A DNA stretch of 64,000 bases. Origin: Planctomycetota bacterium. GTDB lineage: Bacteria > Planctomycetota > Phycisphaerae > FEN-1346 > JAACEH01. The notes beneath the pieces are model-generated. The model had not been told where the DNA came from, did not search any database, and saw only the letters and a program-made list of their open reading frames with translations. Of this stretch, positions 26,301 to 34,263 are shown piece by piece. Position numbers and translations under genes: made by a program. Position 1 is the stretch's first letter. Each line of letters opens with the position of its first letter. The DNA is taken from assembly GCA_016935955.1 (NCBI GenBank), contig JAFGPY010000290.1, positions 1 through 64,000 on the forward strand. Direction: 5' to 3'.

Positions 26301-27876
26301 GTTCGGCCCAGGCGTAGGCGATCGGCAGGTCGATCTGCGGCACGGGCAGCGCCATCCGCCCCCGCCCGAGCCGGTCGATGCGGTACAGACAGACGATCTC
26401 GACCGGGAAGCTGATCAGCCCTTCGACACTGACGGTCGAACGTTCCAGGGGCAGCAGGTAGACGTCCGGCCGTCCAGGCATGAGCGACATCGGTCGCGTC
26501 TGTTCGTTAACCCGGGCGGCAAGGACCACGGCCCCAGGGGGCAGCTCGACCTCCAGAAACTGCCGCGTGCGGTTGCGGATCTCGAAGCTCGCCTTGCACA
26601 GGACCGTGCCGTCGCCGCGCAGGAGCAGTTGCCAGTGGGCGATGTCGGCCAGGGTCTCGCGAAGGGCGTAGGCGCTCAGGTCCAGGATGTTGACGTCGAC
26701 CTTGGAGCTGCGGCCGGCGATGCGATAGGCCAGCACGGCCTTGCCCGCGAGCATGGCCGATGCCGATTCGCCGACGTCGGCCAGGGCCAGGGGCTCCAGG
26801 CCGCTGGTTGATTCCGGTACGACCTCGCTGCCGCCGGCGGTGCTGGTCAGCACCAGCGTGCCGTCGGTCCATTGACCGTCGCGAACCACCGGTAGCGCCA
26901 GGCTCTGCAACCCACCCTGTCGTTTCGGCAGTTCACAGCGCACCTGCAGTCGCGTGGCCCCGGAGATCTTCTGACGCAGGAAGACCCGCGCTGCCCCGGA
27001 GGAGGAGTGGACCTCGCGCACATCGGGACCGGTCACCGTGACGCGGTCGGCCGCCGACGGCAGCACTAAATCGATCTGGTCGCTGCGCCCGTCAGCCACG
27101 GTCACGACGAGGTCGGCCGCAAGCTGCTGCGACGCGACGTCGAAGTTCCAGGCTACATCGCCGCGGACCTCATACCTGGGCGTCCGCTCGTACTTGACCT
27201 TGGGCCGCCCGTAAACAACCTGCAGCGTTTCGGAGGGCGTCATCGCCAGCCGGCCGCGCGTGCCCTGCTCCGCGTCGCCGACCAGATTGCCGATCGCACC
27301 GGTGGCATGCACTTCCCAGGCCTGCGGCGAATCGAATTCGAGGACGTTCCGGACGGCGGGCCTGACGCGCGCGGTAGCTTGTCCGCCATCACCGTTGCCG
27401 GAGCGAAGCGTCAGTTCGGCGACCACTTCCACCAATCCCGGCTCCGTGGGCGACAGGCACAGCCAGCCGTCCAGCGGCGTCAGTTCGGCCGCCTTGCCGT
27501 TGACCACAACGCGGCTCCACGACAATTCGGCGGACACCAGCGGCACGTTGCGACAGCCCTGGGGTCGGAAGACCCGCAGCCGCCGCGTGACCCTAAGCGT
27601 CGGCGGCCCTTCGGCGGGAACGGCGAGGCGATAGTCCGCCAGTTCATCAACGTAGTCCACCGGCGGCAGAACTCCCTGCCCGGCCTCCTCCGCGACGCGT
27701 TGCAGCCACTGGCGATAGAACTCGACGGGAACAGTGAAATGCGTGTCTTCGAGGAGTTGCGAACGTTCGAGGAGTCGGCGCACGATCGCCTCGCGGTCGG
27801 CGGCCTCGTCAGCCCAAGCGGCCGAGGTCGCGGCCAACGCAATCAGCGCCGCTCCTGCAAACAGTGCCCTTTTCAC
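23308..27876 (-). CDS. Giant exported multidomain protein (1522 aa) with TPR and secretin-N-like segments
   Basis: The GTG start at 27876 yields a signal peptide (MKRALFAGAALIALAATSAA, cleavage near WADEAA). Residues about 370-560 contain the domain common to the window's giant proteins (FEIRNRTRQFLEVELPPGAV). A TPR-like unit follows (YYRAGKGFYDKGEFNKAVEA), then coiled-coil segments. A ring-building-like unit comes next (HGSLVVKGTGEQQRQVEALI), as in secretin N-domains, and finally a C-terminal part with a W-E-K/YLTAIRAGEMQHW segment. No secretin pore domain is evident. The start has no strong SD. It overlaps the 671-aa gene by 4 nt. A structural or assembly role in the envelope is inference only. 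Confidence 0.78.
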   Translation of the reverse strand: MKRALFAGAALIALAATSAAWADEAADREAIVRRLLERSQLLEDTHFTVPVEFYRQWLQRVAEEAGQGVLPPVDYVDELADYRLAVPAEGPPTLRVTRRLRVFRPQGCRNVPLVSAELSWSRVVVNGKAAELTPLDGWLCLSPTEPGLVEVVAELTLRSGNGDGGQATARVRPAVRNVLEFDSPQAWEVHATGAIGNLVGDAEQGTRGRLAMTPSETLQVVYGRPKVKYERTPRYEVRGDVAWNFDVASQQLAADLVVTVADGRSDQIDLVLPSAADRVTVTGPDVREVHSSSGAARVFLRQKISGATRLQVRCELPKRQGGLQSLALPVVRDGQWTDGTLVLTSTAGGSEVVPESTSGLEPLALADVGESASAMLAGKAVLAYRIAGRSSKVDVNILDLSAYALRETLADIAHWQLLLRGDGTVLCKASFEIRNRTRQFLEVELPPGAVVLAARVNEQTRPMSLMPGRPDVYLLPLERSTVSVEGLISFPVEIVCLYRIDRLGRGRMALPVPQIDLPIAYAWAELYAPDNLSRPQWSGPLERVDEYASKTAKATLGYGRAEKAAGGTVFKEVDIQGTPPVTDEPQSGFGSRLNLSGVDLPTSSLLARNYYRAGKGFYDKGEFNKAVEAFRKTVELAPESVYAGNAALYMGNAALPEGWSQDGDDVSKKAAMQQVKEDISASNLKLVQQQREFLEQGRQAAQTGKAAEAVEQFRAAVALGEKLVARGESKREQDALLREVEARLAEVDRSVAAQTEQMWARVDQLKSQGRYEEALNTIRQMRATVQSQGGTGGGSTSLFTGEDADGDRINRELGELVVKAAGAQGKGASKSRVLTQNEMNRLLTQQQSTAPATEGSVETREVIRGMLPLTARVYTYPNAEEWRDLTERRRRMVEGDEKAVELEQLTPELRERLSRLGVVQGDQGLRSVVPGDAQRGRQAQEQDQEVRELVRDRSGRAGNGQINAVQDALRDGKPTQPAAAYHEDMPTVLHRVDGNIDQAKKLVMDLLDAAPGGRVTKPGIDDGRPTVAVSHGSLVVKGTGEQQRQVEALIEKLQAAQGPQVEIGANIITQRARKVITETADTGQGAASLDGRRPVVGGQGMDLTFNVTPAGSPQEQPAWNYTELPPATAQPSPKLGDMPVMGTMFATDGNLAGKVAEDKQFQEFISRNYSWAMNGEVPSGQPSLRRPSGESPSFGFRTANQPVPGFGAGRVALQGADGTMTINVGGGGFIADSFEGRRGGDLRGGMGESPSPSSGSPEFNQWYNDLRYWVAEEPEGEELVEVSIDHVDLSARYNVNFRSEGMMAFDQPAATSLPQAVRTTTAPISTGELKGFLAGKAAFNLGQKVPVNSINLNVMVPEVRDLGIEFTSGNNDVSFTVIDEAQMRTLLELDAKQDIERRVIGNNESFQEALVGTDAQFANGWTGNIQFGGEDYNTVNVIGNPINLPHEKYILVDNGRYLTAIRAGEMQHWTEKIDAAGIRFAEVPQTIDVPHVGQFIKFEKRLVKPTDRLAIHCDYVWKGATE

Positions 27877-28197
27877 TCAGTCACCCAGTCGCCCACGGTG
27901 CCTTTACGACGTGTGCCCCTTGACCCGACAACCGCATCCTATACTGTCTTACTAGTATTGGACGTTGGTGCGCACGGATAAGTTTCCGAAATCAGAAAAA
28001 AGGTTGTCGCCGCGCGGCTTTCCGCGTCGTTATGCCTCGCTTATGCCGGCCGATCGTACCACAGCTTGTGCCACAAAGCTCTGAATGTTGGCGCTTGCGG
28101 CCGGCCACGGCGTGCCGCATAATGCGTCGCGCCGCCGGTCATGTGGCGGCCAGGAACATGTGAGAGCCAGGTCCGCGACAAGAGAAAGGACACCCGG
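27877..28197. other. Divergent intergenic region between the 1522-aa gene and the Gfo/Idh/MocA gene
   Basis: About 320 bases must hold promoters for both directions. An AT-richer core lies at 27940-28010, with ATACT (27941-27945) and AGTAT (27954-27958) as an inverted pair. On the minus strand CAGTATAGG is a possible -10 for the 1522-aa gene, without a convincing -35. AAAGGAC precedes the plus-strand ATG at 28198. No RNA gene or mobile element seen. Confidence 0.5.
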
Positions 28198-29370
28198 ATG
28201 AAATCAGTGCGTGTGGGAATCGTCGGCGTCGGAATGGCCGGAGAGTACCACCTGGAGTGCCTGCGTCGCGTGCACGGGGTGCACGTGGAGGTGGTGGGCG
28301 TGACAAGCCGCCGCAAGGAGAGCCGCGAAGGATTCGCAGCCGCCCACGGCGTAAAAGCATTCGATACGGTCGAGGCCCTGATCGAACAAGTGGACCTGCT
28401 GGACGTCTGTTCGCCACCGCTGGCCCACGAGGCCAACATCGTGGCCGCCGCCAAGGCCGGCAAGCATGTGATCTGCGAGAAGCCGCTGACAGGCTACTTC
28501 GGCCCGGCCGGTGACAAGTCGTTCCGCGGGAACCTTGCCGACAAGGAACCGATGCTCGCTGCGACGCGGGAGAGCATGGAGCGGATTCGCGCAGCCGTGG
28601 AGGCTTCGGGCGTCGTGTTCGGCTACGCCGAGAACTTCGTCTATGCCCCGGCGGTCCAGAAGGAGGCCGAGGTCATCCGCAAGAGCGGCGCGCAGGTGCT
28701 GCGGATGCTGGGCGAGGAATCGCACAGCGGATCGCACTCGCCCGATTACGGCATCTGGAACCGCGCGGGCGGTGGGTCGCTGGTCGGCAAGGGTTGCCAT
28801 CCGCTGACGGCGCTGCTGTACCTGAAGCGCGTCGAAGGACAGGCCCGCAACGGCAAGCCGATCCGGCCGGCCACGGTCAGCGCACGCACGCACGAGTTGA
28901 CGCGCATCAAGGGTTACCGCGACGCGGGCTTCCTGCGGACCGACTATCGCGACATCGAGGACTACGGCTGGATGCACGTGGTGTTCGAGGACGGGACGGT
29001 TGGCGACGTGGTCACCGGCGAGACGACCCTGGGCGGCATCTACGATTACGTCGAAGTCTTCGCCAACAACCATCGCACGCGATGCCGGCTGAACCCGGTC
29101 AACATGCTCGACGTGTACAATCCGCGGCACGAGCAGATGGCGGACCTGTACTTCGTCGAGAAGATCACGACGAACGAGGGCTGGTCGCCGGTCTCGGCCA
29201 ACGAAGACTACACGATGGGCTACCAGGACGAGGTGCAGGATTTCGTGACGTGTGCGGCCGAGGGACGGCGCCCGATCTGCGACCTGGATCTGGCCATCGA
29301 CACGATGACGGTCATCTACTCGGCCTACGTGTCGCAGGAACGCGGCGGGGCGGAAGTGCCCGTCAGTTAG
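28198..29370 (+). CDS. Gfo/Idh/MocA family NAD(P)-dependent oxidoreductase
   Basis: A 390-aa protein with an N-terminal Rossmann fold (VRVGIVGVGMAGEYH), the family's conserved Lys motif in ICEKPLTGYF at about residue 100, and a C-terminal alpha/beta substrate domain. A downstream DYRDIEDYGWMHVVFEDG stretch fits the substrate pocket. Such enzymes oxidise or reduce sugars, inositols and related polyols. The ATG at 28198 has AAAGGAC upstream; an in-frame upstream start lacks both SD and homology. It opens a plus-strand gene run that includes a glutamate-type symporter, a second family member and mutY. Substrate unknown. Confidence 0.9.
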   Translation: MKSVRVGIVGVGMAGEYHLECLRRVHGVHVEVVGVTSRRKESREGFAAAHGVKAFDTVEALIEQVDLLDVCSPPLAHEANIVAAAKAGKHVICEKPLTGYFGPAGDKSFRGNLADKEPMLAATRESMERIRAAVEASGVVFGYAENFVYAPAVQKEAEVIRKSGAQVLRMLGEESHSGSHSPDYGIWNRAGGGSLVGKGCHPLTALLYLKRVEGQARNGKPIRPATVSARTHELTRIKGYRDAGFLRTDYRDIEDYGWMHVVFEDGTVGDVVTGETTLGGIYDYVEVFANNHRTRCRLNPVNMLDVYNPRHEQMADLYFVEKITTNEGWSPVSANEDYTMGYQDEVQDFVTCAAEGRRPICDLDLAIDTMTVIYSAYVSQERGGAEVPVS

Positions 29371-29421
29371 CGCAACCGAGCCCGCTCGCGCTGCGTCCGT
29401 TCGGTTCTCAGGGAGTGCGTG

Positions 29422-30696
29422 ATGCTTTCATTCATCGGACTGTGCGTGTTGCTGGGCGTGGGGCACCTGCTGCGGATGCACATTCGCGTACTGCGCAGGC
29501 TCTACCTGCCGTCGTGCGTCATCGCGGGGCTGGTCGGCCTGGCGGTGATCCAGGGATTCGACTGGGCAGGCCATCCGCTGCCGGACGAGTGGATGGCAGG
29601 ATGGAAGAAGCTGCCGGGCATCCTGATTAACGTGGTTTTCGCGTGCCTGTTTCTGGGCGTCAAACTCCCCAAGGCTCGGACCCTGTGGCACCGCGCGGGG
29701 CCGCAAGTGGCCTACGGTCAGATGGTCGCCTGGGGACAGTACGTGGTGGGCGTGGGCCTGGTCATCGCGGTCCTGGGCAGAGTCTTCGGCGTACCGGATG
29801 TCTTCGGAGCGATCCTGCCCGTTGGCTTCGAGGGCGGCCACGGCACGGCAAGCGGTCTGCGTCCGACGTTCGAGAAGCTCAACTGGTCCGAGGGCACCGA
29901 CCTTGCCCTGACCAGCGCCACGGCCGGCATCGTCGGAGCGATCATCTTCGGCATGGTCCTGGTCAACTGGGCGGCGCGCCGCGGGCATACCGTTCGGCGA
30001 TTGAATCCGGAAGACGTTCAGGAAGACGACTCCGTGAGCGTCATTCCCGTGGACCGCCGCCCGGAGGCCGGACGCCTGACCGTCAAGTCCGACGCGATCG
30101 AGGCCTTCAGCATGCACCTGTGCATCGTCGGCTTGGCCATTCTGCTGGGCCTGTTGGCCAAGTGGGGACTGACGAGCCTTGAGACGTTGTGGCCCTGGGC
30201 GGCCGAGAACAGGTTGCTGGCCAGTTTTCCTCTGTTCCCGTTGTGCATGCTCGGCGGTCTGGCGGTCCAGATCTTCGAGGAGCGCTTCGACAATCACCGC
30301 CTGATCGATCCCGGCCTGACGCGACGGATTCAGAATACGGCCCTCGACTTCCTGGTCGTTGCGGCTATTGCCACGATCAGTATCGACGTGGTCAAGAACC
30401 ATTGGGCGCCGCTGGCGATTCTGATCGTGGCGGGCGTCGTCTGGAATCTGTTCTGCGTGCTCGTGCTCGCTCCGCGGGTGCTGCCTGACGCGTGGTTCGA
30501 GCGCAGCATCGCCGAGATGGGGCAGTCCATGGGTGTCACGGCCACGGGGCTCCTGCTGCTGCGCGTGGTCGATCCCGACTACGAGACGCCCGCGGCCGAC
30601 GCCTTCGCCTGCAAGCAACTGATCCACGAACCGTTCATGGGCGGCGGACTGTGGACGGCATGGCCCTTCCGCTGCTGGCGGCCATCGGGGGACTGA
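29422..30696 (+). CDS. gltS: GltS-type sodium/glutamate symporter, frameshifted near the C-terminus
   Basis: A polytopic membrane protein of the Glt_symporter family. It has about ten hydrophobic helices, GFEGGHGTASGLRPTFE (the GGHGTA motif of the first re-entrant loop region) and, near the end, MGVTATGLLLLRVVDPD and KQLIHEPFMGGGLWTA. After GLWTA the frame turns to WPFRCWRPSGD and stops at 30696. In the next frame LPLLAAIGGLKVFLIATAML continues a typical last helix and ends in a basic tail at 30794. A one-base loss near 30658-30662 (or an assembly error) explains this. The intact gene would span 29422-30794, ending 4 nt before the next gene. GGGAG precedes the ATG. Glutamate is the family substrate; other solutes are possible. 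Confidence 0.82.
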   Translation: MLSFIGLCVLLGVGHLLRMHIRVLRRLYLPSCVIAGLVGLAVIQGFDWAGHPLPDEWMAGWKKLPGILINVVFACLFLGVKLPKARTLWHRAGPQVAYGQMVAWGQYVVGVGLVIAVLGRVFGVPDVFGAILPVGFEGGHGTASGLRPTFEKLNWSEGTDLALTSATAGIVGAIIFGMVLVNWAARRGHTVRRLNPEDVQEDDSVSVIPVDRRPEAGRLTVKSDAIEAFSMHLCIVGLAILLGLLAKWGLTSLETLWPWAAENRLLASFPLFPLCMLGGLAVQIFEERFDNHRLIDPGLTRRIQNTALDFLVVAAIATISIDVVKNHWAPLAILIVAGVVWNLFCVLVLAPRVLPDAWFERSIAEMGQSMGVTATGLLLLRVVDPDYETPAADAFACKQLIHEPFMGGGLWTAWPFRCWRPSGD

Positions 30697-30798
30697 AGGT
30701 CTTTCTGATCGCTACGGCGATGCTCGTCGGTTGGCTGATTGTCGCCCTGATCATGCGGGCCATGCGGTCCAAGCGATCCAGCGTGGAAGGTTGACGGG

Positions 30799-31791
30799 AT
30801 GAAACGGATTGCCGTTGTTGGGGCCGGAATGATGGCCCGCGTTCGCACGCGGGCCCTGCTGGCAACCGGGCAGGCGCATGTGTGCGGCATTGCCGCACGG
30901 CATCGCGACCGCGCCGAACGTCTGGCCGCGGAGCTTGGCTTGACGGATTGCCTGTGCCTGGATGACTACCGGCGGTTGATCGAGGCAAGGCCCGACGCCG
31001 TGCTGGTCGAAGTGCCGCATGAGGCCCAGCGGCGAATCGTCACCTGGGCGTTGGAGGCAGGACTCCACGTCCTGATCGGCGGATCACTTGCGGCCACGGT
31101 TGAGGAGGCATCGGAGGTCGTGCGGCTGGCCAGGGAGAGGCGTCTGGTCGTCGAGGCCGGTTACGAGGCCCGTTACAGTGCCCTGTGGGAGACGGCGCGG
31201 CAGAGGGTCGCCGAAGGTCGGCTTGGCCGGATCGTCATGGCCCGCAGCATCGCCCTCTGGGCCGGCGACCCGGTAAGCTGGTACTACGACCAGCAGGCCA
31301 GCGGCGGCATGCCCGTCACACACATGACTTACTGTTTCATCAACCCGGTCCGCTGGCTGCTGGGCCGCGCGGTCGCGGTGTCGGCCTTTGCCAATCGCAA
31401 ACGCGAGACCGGCCCGCGGACAGTCCACGAAGAGTCATGCGCGGCCAACATCCTGTTCGAAGACGACGTGCTCTACAGCGCGACGGCCGGATTCGTCAAG
31501 CCGGCCGCACTGCCGAGCTGGTCGGTGACGCTCGTGGGCACGGAAGCCGCCCTGGAGCTGACCCCGGCGGAGAACGGGATCGGCACGATGACCGCCTATG
31601 ACAAGGACGCGACCGCAACGATGGGCTTCTGTGACGCGAGCGATCCGTTCGAGGTCCAGGCCGCGACGTTCCTGCGAGCCATTGACGGCGGCGCGATGTG
31701 CCGCAACGCTCCGGACGACGTGCAATGGGACGTTCGCATCGCGGAGGCCATCGTAACATCGGCCGCAGAGAAGCGGACGGTGACGCTCTGA
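30799..31791 (+). CDS. Gfo/Idh/MocA-like protein lacking the usual EKP motif
   Basis: A 330-aa protein with an N-terminal Rossmann motif (IAVVGAGMMARVRTRAL) and a C-terminal domain with SGGMPVTHMTYCFINPVRWLLG, which corresponds to the family's GG..D/H..H..D region. Where the catalytic Lys of EKP normally stands, the sequence reads LIGGSLAATVEEA, so the Lys is absent and activity may be altered. It sits 4 nt after the symporter reading frame and 3 nt before mutY, implying one transcript. Substrate unknown. Confidence 0.85.
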   Translation: MKRIAVVGAGMMARVRTRALLATGQAHVCGIAARHRDRAERLAAELGLTDCLCLDDYRRLIEARPDAVLVEVPHEAQRRIVTWALEAGLHVLIGGSLAATVEEASEVVRLARERRLVVEAGYEARYSALWETARQRVAEGRLGRIVMARSIALWAGDPVSWYYDQQASGGMPVTHMTYCFINPVRWLLGRAVAVSAFANRKRETGPRTVHEESCAANILFEDDVLYSATAGFVKPAALPSWSVTLVGTEAALELTPAENGIGTMTAYDKDATATMGFCDASDPFEVQAATFLRAIDGGAMCRNAPDDVQWDVRIAEAIVTSAAEKRTVTL

Positions 31792-31794
31792 GAC

Positions 31795-32877
31795 ATGGAC
31801 CAGACCGAACGCGAAAGAGCCATTCGCCGTGCCCTGCTCCGCTGGTACGACTGCCACAGCCGCGATCTTCCCTGGCGGCGAACGACCGACCCGTACGCCA
31901 TCTGGGTGTCGGAGATCATGCTTCAGCAAACGCAGGTGGCGACGGTCATTCCCTACTACGAGCGGTTCATGAAGCGGTTTCCGACCGTGGGCTTACTGGC
32001 CCGGGCGCGGCCGGCGAGCGTACTGAAATTGTGGGAAGGACTGGGCTACTACAGCCGTGCTCGGCGCCTTCACGAGGCTGCGCGGCAAATCGTGCGGGAT
32101 CACGACGGCGCGGTGCCCTCGTCGGTCGAGGAACTCCAACGGCTGCCGGGCGTGGGCCGCTATACGGCCGGAGCGATTGCCAGCATCGCATTCGGCGCCA
32201 GCGAGGCCGCATTGGACGGCAACGTGATTCGCGTCCTGTCGCGGCTCTTGCTCATTGAGGAGAATCCCGGCACGTCGAGCGGCCAGACCACGTTCTGGCA
32301 GTGGGCGCAGCATCTAGCCCCGCGCCGCCGCACGGGCATCTGGAACCAGGCCCTAATGGACCTCGGCGCGACGGTCTGCGTGTCTCGGCACCCGCTGTGC
32401 CCAACGTGCCCGTTGCATGAGCATTGCCTGGCGCGGGCCGAGCAGCGTCAGGAGCAGCTTCCCGTCAAGAGCCGTCGCAAGACAGTGCCGCACTATGACG
32501 TGGCCGTGGGTCTCGTCTGGAAGGACGGCAAGGTGCTCATCGACCGGCGCCCGGCCGACGGAATGCTCGGCGGCATGTGGGAATTCCCCGGCGGCAAGCG
32601 GCACGATGGCGAATCCATCGAGCAGTGCCTGCGGCGCGAGCTTCGCGAAGAACTGGGCGTGTCGGTCTCGCACGTCCGCCCGCTGACCACGGCATCGCAC
32701 GCCTACTCCCATTTCCGCGTCACGCTGCACGCCTTCGAGTGCCGACTGAGGTGCGGCCGTCCGCAACCGCTGCGAAGCGACTGCCTGAAGTGGGTCACCC
32801 TGATCGAACTCGACCGCTTCGCCTTCCCCAAGGGAAGCCGCAAGATCATCGACGCCCTGCGGGCGCGGCACGACTGA
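31795..32877 (+). CDS. mutY: A/G-specific adenine DNA glycosylase with Nudix C-terminus
   Basis: A 360-aa MutY that removes adenine mispaired with 8-oxoguanine. The HhH-GPD core shows SEIMLQQTQVATVIPYYERF (catalytic Glu about 37), LPGVGRYTAGAIASIAFG (helix-hairpin-helix) and ALDGNVIRVLSRL (catalytic Asp). The 4Fe-4S ligands follow the pattern C-x6-C-x2-C-x5-C in CVSRHPLCPTCPLHEHC. The C-terminal MutT-like part has an intact Nudix box G-x5-E-x7-R-E-L-x-E-E-L-G (from GKRHDGE), so it may retain hydrolase fold residues, although in MutY this domain usually only recognises 8-oxoG. It ends the plus-strand run. Confidence 0.95.
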   Translation: MDQTERERAIRRALLRWYDCHSRDLPWRRTTDPYAIWVSEIMLQQTQVATVIPYYERFMKRFPTVGLLARARPASVLKLWEGLGYYSRARRLHEAARQIVRDHDGAVPSSVEELQRLPGVGRYTAGAIASIAFGASEAALDGNVIRVLSRLLLIEENPGTSSGQTTFWQWAQHLAPRRRTGIWNQALMDLGATVCVSRHPLCPTCPLHEHCLARAEQRQEQLPVKSRRKTVPHYDVAVGLVWKDGKVLIDRRPADGMLGGMWEFPGGKRHDGESIEQCLRRELREELGVSVSHVRPLTTASHAYSHFRVTLHAFECRLRCGRPQPLRSDCLKWVTLIELDRFAFPKGSRKIIDALRARHD

Positions 32878-32989
32878 CGGACCGAGCGGCCCGTCTCCCG
32901 GACAATATCATTCGATGGTTATGTGAACGTGCCCCTGAACACGGGGACGAACATCGCCAGTCATGGCACATGTGGACCACTGCCGCGAA

Positions 32990-34108
32990 TTACTGTTGCG
33001 GCACGGCCGTGGCCTCGACCTCGAAAAGCAGTTCGGGGCGACACACGTCGGCGATAGCCGTGATGTGCGGCCACTGGAGGTTGGCGTACTTCTCGCGGAA
33101 GATTCGCTCGACTTCGGGGGTCTTGCAGTAGACCAGCGACTGGACAACGTCCTCGTCGCGGCAGTGCGTCTGACGAAGCACGGCACGGACGTACTCGAGG
33201 GTCGCGTCGATCTGCCTCTCGGCGTCGCCGATGTGCTCGCTGTGGCCCGAAGAGTCGATCGCCGCGGTACCGGAAACGAATACGGCCTCGCCTGCCGGAG
33301 TGATGCTGCGCGAGGCACGCGAGAAAGCCGACCCGTAGTTGAAGGCCGGTTGCTGACATCCGCCGGCCAACAGGAACTCGCTCCTAGCCTCGGCGCCCAC
33401 GACGGCATAGACGTCCATGGCGCATGTGGAGTCGCCGGCCGGGCCGATGCCGATGCCGGTGCTGGCCGGAAGGCGCACGTTGTTCGGCCCCTCGTTAATC
33501 AGGCGGTGCTGTTTGAAGAAACGATTCCGCGTGGCGTTGAAATCGTCGTACCAATCGAGGATGTCGCCCAGCCACATCCACGTGCGAACCACGGTCATGA
33601 CGTCCCCGCCGGCCATGTGCAGCGGACACTCGACCTTGCCGAGCATGGACCAGGCCTGCTCGGCCGGAGGGCCGCTGCGCGGGGACATCAGCCCGGAGAT
33701 GGCCACGAAACCGACGTCCCCCTTCCGCAACAGTCGCGAGCAGCAGGGCTGCTGCCTACACATCGGTTCGGGCTTCTGCGGGCCGCGGACCGCGTGGACC
33801 TGGACCCCGGCCACGGGGCCCACCGCGCTGGAAGGCACGGCCAGTTGCGTCGGGGCAATGGCATCGACCAAGTCGCCGTAGGTTTCGCCGCGGATGCCCA
33901 TCAGTTGCGGCATCAGGTCGGCTCCCGCGAAGACGCGCTCCTGGAAGATCCTGGCGTTCGCGTCGCGCAGCGTCCGGGCGATCCCAGCGAACATGTCGCG
34001 GGCCTGCGCCTCGGGCGCATCGCCATTGAGCGGTTTGGCCGTGACGTACAGTTCGGCCCACGGACCGTCCTGAACCGTCCTGACGTCGATCTTCACGTTA
34101 CTGCCCAT
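32990..34108 (-). CDS. RidA/chorismatase-like protein with two related halves
   Basis: A 372-aa protein. The C-terminal part (FVSGTAAIDSSGHSEHIGDAERQ, then ATLEYVRAVLRQTHCRDEDVVQSLVY) has the look of a RidA/YjgF domain. The N-terminal half also has a comparable core (GFVAISGLMS), which recalls the chorismatase-like FkbO/Hyg5 group that is built from RidA-type folds. The Arg expected for imine deaminase activity is not clearly placed. GGGAGTGACTT precedes the ATG. It is flanked by mutY (converging) and by the cytochrome/propeller block, with no obvious functional link. Confidence 0.7.
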   Translation of the reverse strand: MGSNVKIDVRTVQDGPWAELYVTAKPLNGDAPEAQARDMFAGIARTLRDANARIFQERVFAGADLMPQLMGIRGETYGDLVDAIAPTQLAVPSSAVGPVAGVQVHAVRGPQKPEPMCRQQPCCSRLLRKGDVGFVAISGLMSPRSGPPAEQAWSMLGKVECPLHMAGGDVMTVVRTWMWLGDILDWYDDFNATRNRFFKQHRLINEGPNNVRLPASTGIGIGPAGDSTCAMDVYAVVGAEARSEFLLAGGCQQPAFNYGSAFSRASRSITPAGEAVFVSGTAAIDSSGHSEHIGDAERQIDATLEYVRAVLRQTHCRDEDVVQSLVYCKTPEVERIFREKYANLQWPHITAIADVCRPELLFEVEATAVPQQ

Positions 34109-34263
34109 AAGTCACTCCCAGCACAGAACATCGGCCAGAGGCCCGGTTTGGCTTCTCCAAAGTCCTCCAGGTCACGGCCCCCGCGACTCCTACACACTCT
34201 CTAACGCCGCCCCACGGAAGATGTTGCGGCAACTCCGGCGTCCCGACAAAAATCCACCCCACG

